This document shows, in pieces, positions 1 through 4,589 of a stretch of DNA of 9,435 bases (positions are counted from its first letter, which is position 1; each line of letters begins with the position of its first letter). The position numbers were made by a program, and so were the translations under genes. The notes below the pieces were generated by a model that saw only the letters and a list, made by a program, of their open reading frames with translations, was not told the origin of the DNA and did no database searches. The DNA comes from Clostridia bacterium (GTDB taxonomy: Bacteria > Bacillota > Clostridia > Christensenellales > Borkfalkiaceae), in assembly GCA_017503885.1 (NCBI GenBank), contig JAFVSF010000160.1:1-9435 (forward strand), read 5' to 3'.

Positions 1-122
1 CCTAATATTACTGTAACAAGCGAAAATGATGCACTTAAAATAGTTACTATAAACGTTAATATTTTAGCCCACGTCGGAGGGGTTAATACGCTTTTCCAAA
101 GCTTTTGAAAATCAATTTTCAT
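1..122 (-). CDS. Partial small membrane protein, third gene of the two-component operon
   Basis: An open frame begins with ATG at 122-120 on the minus strand and stays open for 40 codons to the window edge, so its 3' end is missing. It starts inside the kinase gene and overlaps its end by 11 bases (ATGAAAATTGA). It has its own Shine-Dalgarno sequence, AAAGGA, about 8 bases upstream. The visible protein has a basic amphipathic start, a short LTPPTWAKI motif at about residues 13-21, then a hydrophobic stretch from about residue 20 that looks like a membrane segment. The overlap and ribosome site argue that it is a real, translationally coupled gene. I do not recognise the family with certainty. 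Co-transcription with a kinase that has almost no external sensor domain makes an accessory or sensory role possible, but this is inference. Confidence 0.72.
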   Translation of the reverse strand, partial: MKIDFQKLWKSVLTPPTWAKILTFIVTILSASFSLVTVIL

Positions 123-1170
123 AAACAACGTCCTTTAATAAAATTGTAAAAGTACTTCCTTTGTTTAATTCGCTTTGAACGGTGATTTCCCCGCCTAAAA
201 TATCAATAACTTTTTTAACGAGTGCAAGCCCAAGCCCGTTGCCTTGAGTGGAGTGCGACGTGTCTCCTTGATAAAATTTTTCAAAGATTTTTGCTCCAGT
301 TTCACTGGTCATACCACAACCCGTGTCGGCAACTTTAATTTCGGCATTTCTATCTTTACGCTTTAAAGAAATTTCAATTTTTCCGTTGTTCGGAGTAAAC
401 TTTATGGCGTTAGATATTAAATTGTTCCATACAATTTCAAGAAGGCTTTTTGATGAAAAAATTACAACGTCATCAAAATCGCAATTTAAGTCTATATTCT
501 TGTTTTCGATAAGGGTTTCAAATTCGATAACACTATCCGAAAGAGCCTCTGTCAAATTAAAAATCTCGTGTTTTTCTTGAATTTCTTGATTTTCAAGTTT
601 GTTAAGTTTTAATATGTTAGTAATTAAATCGGTAATTCTTTTTGATGCTGAAATTAACGTTTTTGCATAACTTTTTCTTGTTTCGTTATCTAGCGTATTG
701 TCTTGAAGTAGATAAGCATAGTTTTGAATTACAGCAAGAGGCGTTTTAATCTCATGGGAAACGTTAGATATAAAGTCGGTTTTAAGCACTTCGTTTTTTT
801 GAAGTTCTATAGCCATTTTATTTAAGTTTTCCATAATTAAATCGTATTGGTTATATTTGCCGTATTCGTGCGTTATTTCTAGCCGTGTAGAAAAATTTCC
901 GTCTGCAATTTTATCAGTTGCATCTAAAATTTTCTTTGTGGGTTTATCAACCATTATTTTTCTTCTAACCCAGTCGATTATAGTGCAAAAAGTCGCAAGA
1001 ATAACTATTTCTATAAGTATTAATATTGCTATCCAAGTGAGGTTGTCGGTTCTTTCTCTAATATAATCATAGATGAGAATTGCCATTTGCATAATAACTG
1101 CAATAAGACAAAAAAACCATACTGCACCTGTAAAAGAAAACCCCGAAGACAAAGATTTTTTCTTTTTCAT
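112..1170 (-). CDS. Two-component sensor histidine kinase with minimal extracytoplasmic loop
   Basis: This 352-residue membrane histidine kinase should autophosphorylate on a conserved His and pass the phosphate to the regulator encoded just upstream. Two membrane segments lie at about residues 11-36 and 45-67, joined by only about 8 residues, so there is no room for an external ligand domain. A HAMP-like linker follows at about 68-125. The H-box SHEIKTP places the phospho-acceptor at His139. The ATPase domain shows the N box (WNNLISNAIKF, Asn250 and Asn254), the G1 box DTGCGM (282-287), an F box around 296-300 and the G2 box GNGLGL (310-315). All catalytic motifs are intact. The start overlaps the regulator's stop as ATGA, with AAGGTGG upstream. 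The signal is unknown. Such short-loop kinases usually sense within the membrane or through a partner protein, and the co-transcribed membrane protein is a candidate partner (inference). Confidence 0.95.
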   Translation of the reverse strand: MKKKKSLSSGFSFTGAVWFFCLIAVIMQMAILIYDYIRERTDNLTWIAILILIEIVILATFCTIIDWVRRKIMVDKPTKKILDATDKIADGNFSTRLEITHEYGKYNQYDLIMENLNKMAIELQKNEVLKTDFISNVSHEIKTPLAVIQNYAYLLQDNTLDNETRKSYAKTLISASKRITDLITNILKLNKLENQEIQEKHEIFNLTEALSDSVIEFETLIENKNIDLNCDFDDVVIFSSKSLLEIVWNNLISNAIKFTPNNGKIEISLKRKDRNAEIKVADTGCGMTSETGAKIFEKFYQGDTSHSTQGNGLGLALVKKVIDILGGEITVQSELNKGSTFTILLKDVVYEN

Positions 1171-1838
1171 TTTAGTACCACCTTGTAGCCAAGCCCGTGA
1201 ACGGTGGCAATTTCAAACCCGTCGCACTGAGATGTCTTTTCACGAAGTTTAGCCATATAAACGTCTACCGTTCTAGACGTTGCAGAAGAGTCGAAGTCCC
1301 AAAACTCTGACATTAGGGCAGAACGAGTAAAAGTCTTTTTAGGGTAAGAAAGCATTTTAAACAAAATATCGAATTCTCTAACTGTGAGCGAGATTTCTTC
1401 GCCGTTAAGATTTGCCGTGCGTTCTTCTACGTTCATAGAAAAGTTGCCTATTGTAATTTCTTTTTCAGTTTCAATTTTGGCACGGCGAAGTATTGCCTTT
1501 ATAGTCATTAATAATATATCAACGTCAAAAGGTTTGGTTACGTATTCGTCAATGCCGATGTTATAGCCAAGCATTTTAGAAGGCTTATCATCTTTTGCCG
1601 TCATAAAAATAATCGGCGTTGTTTTATCGGTAGCACGAACGCTTTCTGCAAGTTCAAAACCGTTCATTCTGGGCATCATTATATCGGTAAGAAGTAAATC
1701 GCATTTATCCTCATCCATTTTTTCTAACGCTTCAAGTCCGTCAAAACACGATATTACGTCGTAGCCAGCGTTACGAAGGCTACTTGACACAAAGCGATTT
1801 AAGTCCAAATCATCTTCAACAACGAATATTTTTATCAT
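1167..1838 (-). CDS. OmpR/PhoB-family DNA-binding response regulator
   Basis: This 223-residue cytoplasmic transcription factor is the partner of the kinase that overlaps its 3' end by four bases. The receiver domain (about 1-120) has the acidic pocket Glu8-Asp9-Asp10, the phosphorylation site Asp52 (LLLTDIMMP), Thr80 and the TKP motif with Lys102. A winged-helix DNA-binding domain fills about 127-222, with the typical LTVREFDIL, SRTVDVYMAKLR and TVHGLGYK motifs. Length and layout are normal for the family. The ATG at 1838-1836 follows a strong AAAAGGAGAG ribosome site at 1853-1844. It is the first gene of the operon and its promoter carries direct repeats of the type bound by PhoB/PhoP-like regulators, so autoregulation is likely. 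Phosphate control itself is not shown: no phosphate genes are visible, and the kinase lacks the larger sensor region usual for PhoR. Confidence 0.96.
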   Translation of the reverse strand: MIKIFVVEDDLDLNRFVSSSLRNAGYDVISCFDGLEALEKMDEDKCDLLLTDIMMPRMNGFELAESVRATDKTTPIIFMTAKDDKPSKMLGYNIGIDEYVTKPFDVDILLMTIKAILRRAKIETEKEITIGNFSMNVEERTANLNGEEISLTVREFDILFKMLSYPKKTFTRSALMSEFWDFDSSATSRTVDVYMAKLREKTSQCDGFEIATVHGLGYKVVLK

Positions 1839-1873
1839 TTAAACTCTCCTTTTGATATTATTATAGCCCTTAT

Positions 1874-1913
1874 ATTATAACAATTTGTTAGCAAAATGTT
1901 AAGAAATTGTAAA
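1874..1913 (-). promoter_or_regulatory. Promoter of the two-component operon with Pho-box-like direct repeats
   Basis: Read on the minus strand, TTAACA (1902-1897) and TATAAT (1879-1874) are separated by 17 bases, a good sigma-A promoter. Transcription should begin near 1867, giving a leader of about 30 bases. Overlapping the -35 are hexamers at an exact 11-base period: TTTACA (1913-1908), TTAACA (1902-1897) and CTAACA (1891-1886), each followed by a 5-base spacer, with a degenerate TTATAA (1880-1875) next in phase. This resembles the TT(A/T/C)ACA repeats bound by PhoP in Bacillus. Binding by the adjacent regulator is inferred from position and family. Confidence 0.75.
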
Positions 1914-1929
1914 AGATAAAAAGAAAAAT

Positions 1930-1980
1930 AAAAAAACCCCGTAAATATGCAAAAATCTTTTAATTGCACAGTCTACAGGG
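1930..1980 (-). terminator. Intrinsic terminator after the helical-protein gene
   Basis: On the minus strand CCCTGTA (1980-1974) pairs with TACGGGG (1943-1937), seven pairs including one G-U. An inner TGCAA/TTGCA stem lies within it, and a run of seven T follows at 1936-1930. It lies 25 bases past the stop codon at 2005 and just upstream of the regulator promoter, so it separates the two minus-strand units. Confidence 0.75.
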
Positions 1981-2004
1981 CGAAATATATTTAATAAATG
2001 GATA

Positions 2005-2445
2005 TCATAAAAGTTTTTTAAGGCGTTGTTCGTAGTCTTCTTCTAGGCGGAGTAGTCCGTTTAAAAATTCCTTAGTTTTTTCTCCTAGGTCGTTTTGGTG
2101 TCCGTTTTTAATTTCAATTAGTTCGGTTATTCCCATAACCGTTCCCTTTATCATAAGCTCTGCGATATGGCTTTTAGAATCATCAGTTAGTGTGTTCATT
2201 TTTATTGCCGTAAACATAAAAGCCTTTTTTAAAACACCTATATCTTTTGGCTCTAGGTCAATACTTTTCATATATGCAGAAAGTTCGCCTATAAATTTTT
2301 CGTACCCCTCGTACTGTTCGTTTAACTCTTTTTTCATATCGGGGTGGTCAGCCTCGCCTATGACGTTAGAGATGGATTGAAGTGCAATGTGTGCGTTTTT
2401 GTAAATTGAGGTTAAAACCTCGTGATCAATGTTTTTATAATTCAT
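2005..2445 (-). CDS. Unknown 146-residue all-helical protein (four-helix-bundle-like)
   Basis: I do not recognise this protein. The start chosen is the ATG at 2445-2443, because AAAAGGAG lies 6-7 bases upstream; the longer open frame to 2517 runs through AT-rich promoter DNA and lacks a ribosome site. The product is soluble, charged and almost certainly all-helical. Likely helices lie at about residues 6-29, 33-60, 67-115 and 118-145, ending in a heptad-like LLRLEEDYEQRLKKLL. There is no signal peptide, membrane segment or cysteine. The pattern resembles ferritin-like or DUF2383-type four-helix bundles, but no clear di-iron ExxH motif is visible, so metal binding is not supported. It forms its own unit, with a promoter back to back with that of rplU and a terminator behind it. 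Confidence 0.88.
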   Translation of the reverse strand: MNYKNIDHEVLTSIYKNAHIALQSISNVIGEADHPDMKKELNEQYEGYEKFIGELSAYMKSIDLEPKDIGVLKKAFMFTAIKMNTLTDDSKSHIAELMIKGTVMGITELIEIKNGHQNDLGEKTKEFLNGLLRLEEDYEQRLKKLL

Positions 2446-2486
2446 AGCAGTCTCCTTTTGCGTGTAGTATGCTTTTTTTAAAAAAA

Positions 2487-2517
2487 AATATACAAAAACA
2501 TTAAATTTGCTAGTCAA
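2487..2517 (-). promoter_or_regulatory. Likely promoter of the helical-protein gene
   Basis: On the minus strand TTGACT (2517-2512) is followed after 19 bases by TATATT (2492-2487). The spacing is longer than ideal and the -10 is only fair. The location upstream of a strong ribosome site, and 5 bases from the opposite-facing -35 of the rplU promoter, makes it plausible. Confidence 0.5.
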
Positions 2518-2522
2518 AATAA

Positions 2523-2551
2523 TTGACAGTGGGGGTTAAAAAATATATAAT
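2523..2551 (+). promoter_or_regulatory. Consensus sigma-A promoter of rplU-rpmA
   Basis: TTGACA (2523-2528) and TATAAT (2546-2551) are exact consensus hexamers separated by the optimal 17 bases. Transcription should start near 2558, immediately before the leader RNA. A strong constitutive promoter fits a ribosomal protein operon. Confidence 0.88.
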
Positions 2552-2557
2552 AGATAA

Positions 2558-2641
2558 GAACCGCTCGGAAAGGGTAATGAAGACGTGGCAAGCCACCGCC
2601 CAAAAAATAAGTTCCGGCGAGATTAGACAGGAGGTCTATTT
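2558..2641 (+). ncRNA. L21-type ribosomal protein leader RNA
   Basis: The 5' UTR of rplU carries sequence typical of the Firmicutes L21 leader (Rfam L21_leader), recognised by eye: ACCGCTCGG near 2560-2570, GACGTGGCAAGCCACCGCC at 2582-2600, then TTCCGGCGA and AGACAGGAGGTCT. The family is a conserved structured leader thought to mediate autogenous control of the L21 operon. Here GTGG/CCAC can form a small hairpin, and AGAC (2626-2629) can pair with GTCT (2634-2637), putting the ribosome site in a loop. Boundaries are approximate, from the inferred start of transcription to just before the rplU ATG. Confidence 0.75.
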
Positions 2642-2645
2642 TTCA

Positions 2646-2954
2646 ATGTACGCTATTATTGATAACGGAAACAAGCAGTACAAAGTTGTAGTTGGCGACG
2701 TAGTAAGACTTGAGAAACTTGACGCTGAAGTAGGCGATAAGGTTGAGCTCAACGTTGTTCTCGTATCTGACGAAAACGGTATTAAGGTAAAAGAAGAAGC
2801 AGCAGGCTTCAAGGCAGTTGCAGAAGTGCTTAAGCAAGATAAAGATAAGAAGATTATCGTGTTCAAGTATAAAGCAAAGAAGAACGAAAGAAAGAAGCAA
2901 GGTCACAGACAACCATTTACTGAAGTAAAGATTGTTGAGATTGCTAATAAATAA
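2646..2954 (+). CDS. rplU: Large-subunit ribosomal protein L21 (bL21)
   Basis: The 102-residue product is bL21, which binds 23S rRNA in the large subunit. It opens with MYAIIDNGNKQYKVVVGD and ends with the family signature FKYKAKKNERKKQGHRQPFT at about residues 74-93, with normal length. The ATG at 2646 follows AGGAGGT at 2629-2635 with a 10-base gap. An in-frame extension to 2523 would begin in the promoter -35 box and is not coding. rpmA follows after 21 bases, so the two form an operon. In most Firmicutes the prp protease gene sits between them and is missing here. Confidence 0.98.
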   Translation: MYAIIDNGNKQYKVVVGDVVRLEKLDAEVGDKVELNVVLVSDENGIKVKEEAAGFKAVAEVLKQDKDKKIIVFKYKAKKNERKKQGHRQPFTEVKIVEIANK

Positions 2955-2975
2955 TCGGAAGGAGGACAAGAAATT

Positions 2976-3251
2976 ATGTTATTCATCAGATTGTTTGCAC
3001 ATAAGAAAGGTGTAGGTAGCACTAGAAACGGTCGTGATAGCGAAGCTAAGCGTCTTGGACCAAAGCGCGCTGACGGTCAATCAGTTCTTGCTGGTAACAT
3101 TCTCGTAAGACAAAGAGGAACTAAGTTCCACCCAGGAAAGAACGTAGGTATCGGTAGTGACGATACTTTATATGCTCTTATCGACGGTGTTGTTAAGTTT
3201 GAAAGACTTGGCAGAGATAAGAGACAAGTTAGCGTTTACGCAGCTGAATAA
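2976..3251 (+). CDS. rpmA: Large-subunit ribosomal protein L27 (bL27) with short N-terminal extension
   Basis: This is bL27, a 91-residue protein whose N-terminus reaches the peptidyl-transferase centre. After AHKKGVGSTRNGRDSEAKR the sequence follows the family throughout, including VLAGNILVRQRGTKFHPG and NVGIGSDDTLYALIDG. It begins with a seven-residue extension, MLFIRLF, before AHKKG. Firmicutes L27 commonly has a nine-residue extension ending in LQFF that is removed by the protease Prp, so cleavage after Phe7 is the likely maturation step. The extension is shorter than usual and reads RLF rather than QFF. The ribosome site GGAAGGAGG (2957-2965) supports this start. obgE, a frequent downstream neighbour, is also absent; a terminator follows. 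Confidence 0.97.
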   Translation: MLFIRLFAHKKGVGSTRNGRDSEAKRLGPKRADGQSVLAGNILVRQRGTKFHPGKNVGIGSDDTLYALIDGVVKFERLGRDKRQVSVYAAE

Positions 3252-3263
3252 TTAACTAAAATT

Positions 3264-3290
3264 GCGGTGGTGTTTTATCACCGCTTTTTT
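3264..3290 (+). terminator. Intrinsic terminator of rplU-rpmA
   Basis: GCGGTG (3264-3269) pairs with CACCGC (3279-3284) around a 9-base loop, followed by six T (3285-3290). It lies 13 bases after the rpmA stop and ends 20 bases before the next gene. Confidence 0.88.
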
Positions 3291-3309
3291 AATTTTTTGT
3301 GGGTTTATT

Positions 3310-4155
3310 ATGAACGAGATTTGTTTTGAGAATAAATACTTTAATATAAAAGATACGCTCGAGTGTGGGCAAATCTTTCGCTATAAGTCGTTTAACGACG
3401 GTTTTTTGGTTTTTTCAGGGGATAAAGCGTGCTATTTGTACGAAAAGGATGATAAGTGTTTTATCGCAAGTGAAGACGCTACCTATTTTACGCACTTTTT
3501 TGATTTAGAAAGGGATTATTCCGTTATAAACGATTTTGCACTCTCTAGCCCACACGAGATAGTTTCTCGTTCTGCAAAACTTGCAAAAGGCGTTAGAATT
3601 TTAAATCAACAAAAAGAAGAGATGCTCTTTTCCTTTATAATTTCTCAAAACAATATGATACCCAGAATTAAAGCGATTATAGAGCGAACGAGTGAGGCCT
3701 TTGGCGTAAAAAAGACATTTATGGGCGAAAGTTATTATGCTTTTCCTACGGCAAAATTGCTTGCAACAAAAACAGAAGAGTTTTACAAAAACTTAGGCTA
3801 CGGATATCGAGCAAAATATATGGTTGAGGTTGCAAATGCTATAATAAATGGAGATATCAACCTAGATAAAATAAGTGAACTAACTACCGATGGGATTAAA
3901 AAATCACTTATGACGCTTAAAGGCGTTGGGGCAAAAGTTGCCGATTGCGTCGCTCTTTTTGGTTATCATAGGGTAGACAGTTTTCCTGTTGACACGTGGA
4001 TAGAAAGGCTTTATAAAGAAGATTTTAAAGGCGATTTGACGGATAGAAATAAGATAACCGAGTGGTTTTTAAATGAGTTTAAAGAGTATTCTGGTTACGT
4101 TCAGCAATACGTTTTTTATTATAAACGGAGTTTAGAGAAAAATGACAAGAATTGA
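3310..4155 (+). CDS. ogg: 8-oxoguanine DNA glycosylase/AP lyase (OGG1 type)
   Basis: This 281-residue base-excision repair enzyme removes 8-oxoguanine from DNA. The N-terminal half resembles the OGG1 N-terminal domain, with LECGQIFRY at about residues 17-25 and ISQNNMIPRI at 111-120, matching the conserved SxNN region of the family. The helix-hairpin-helix/GPD part reads LKGVGAKVADC, giving the Schiff-base Lys209, and PVD gives the catalytic Asp228. All key residues are present and the length suits bacterial members, such as the one known from Clostridium. The ATG at 3310 is chosen because the upstream in-frame ATG at 3262 lies at the terminator and would add a non-homologous hydrophobic stretch. 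The ribosome site is weak. No clear promoter is visible, so low expression or read-through of the rpmA terminator is possible. The next gene overlaps its end by 14 bases. Confidence 0.93.
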   Translation: MNEICFENKYFNIKDTLECGQIFRYKSFNDGFLVFSGDKACYLYEKDDKCFIASEDATYFTHFFDLERDYSVINDFALSSPHEIVSRSAKLAKGVRILNQQKEEMLFSFIISQNNMIPRIKAIIERTSEAFGVKKTFMGESYYAFPTAKLLATKTEEFYKNLGYGYRAKYMVEVANAIINGDINLDKISELTTDGIKKSLMTLKGVGAKVADCVALFGYHRVDSFPVDTWIERLYKEDFKGDLTDRNKITEWFLNEFKEYSGYVQQYVFYYKRSLEKNDKN

Positions 4156-4441
4156 GTTTAACAAGATTTTTCGTATAGCCAAAGACGGTGTTTATTACGA
4201 CGGTGGCAAGATAGAGTTTTCGTTTTTGCACCAAGAAAACGGCTTTCACGGAGAAGAAATTTTATCTGACGGTGAGTTTTTAATAGAACTGCATTGCGAG
4301 CAAAAAATAGCGATAGTTTTTCCTTTTAACTTATTTGGCAGAGGTCAAGTCGCAGTGCAAAAGGCAAGGGCAAAGTGTGGGACTTGTACACTGTTTTTAA
4401 AAGAGGTCGGTTTAAATATAAAAACCCTTGAAAATTCTTAA
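4142..4441 (+). CDS. Unknown 99-residue protein overlapping ogg
   Basis: I do not recognise this protein. It starts at ATG 4142, 14 bases inside the end of the glycosylase gene, with GGAG at 4127-4130 as a ribosome site 11 bases upstream, which suggests translational coupling. The product is soluble, mixes strands and helices, and has three cysteines: Cys52 and a KCGTC pair (Cys79, Cys82) near the C-terminus. There is no signal peptide or membrane segment. The CxxC pair could be a redox or metal site, but one pair plus one distant Cys is weak evidence. Overlap with a repair gene hints at a related role but proves nothing. Confidence 0.78.
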   Translation: MTRIEFNKIFRIAKDGVYYDGGKIEFSFLHQENGFHGEEILSDGEFLIELHCEQKIAIVFPFNLFGRGQVAVQKARAKCGTCTLFLKEVGLNIKTLENS

Positions 4442-4470
4442 AATTTGCAGAAATTATTTTTGTAATTTTA

Positions 4471-4500
4471 TTGAACAATAAAATTTAAATATGATATAAT
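4471..4500 (+). promoter_or_regulatory. Extended -10 promoter upstream of the glycoside hydrolase
   Basis: TTGAAC (4471-4476) is separated by 18 bases from a perfect TATAAT (4495-4500), which is preceded by TGA to form an extended -10 element (TGATATAAT). Transcription should begin near 4507, within the left arm of the hairpin that follows. It is the best candidate promoter for the hydrolase gene at 4590. Confidence 0.68.
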
Positions 4501-4501
4501 G

Positions 4502-4535
4502 TATGCGAGAGAGGTTGGCTCTTTCGCATATTTTT
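4502..4535 (+). terminator. Terminator-like hairpin between promoter and glycoside hydrolase
   Basis: TATGCGAGAGAG-type left arm (4502-4513) pairs without gaps with CTCTTTCGCATA (4519-4530), 12 pairs including one G-U, around the loop GTTGG, followed by five T (4531-4535). It has the form of an intrinsic terminator. It may end the ogg/99-residue transcript 60 bases after its stop codon. Because it lies just after a strong promoter, it could instead act as an attenuator in the hydrolase leader. Confidence 0.72.
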
Positions 4536-4589
4536 ATATATTGCGAGTGTCAACTTGAAAAATAAAGCCTAAAATGAAAAGGAGCAAGT

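Noticed and set aside
2446..2517. Longer start of the helical-protein gene
   Set aside because: The extension is encoded by the poly-A/T promoter region and has no ribosome site, whereas ATG 2445 has AAAAGGAG.
2523..2645. N-terminal extension of rplU starting with TTG at 2523
   Set aside because: The start codon is the -35 box of a perfect promoter and the stretch is the leader RNA. L21 proteins begin at MYAII, with a strong ribosome site before 2646.
3262..3309. Upstream start for the DNA glycosylase
   Set aside because: It would lie in the rpmA terminator hairpin and add 16 hydrophobic residues not expected for an OGG-type enzyme.
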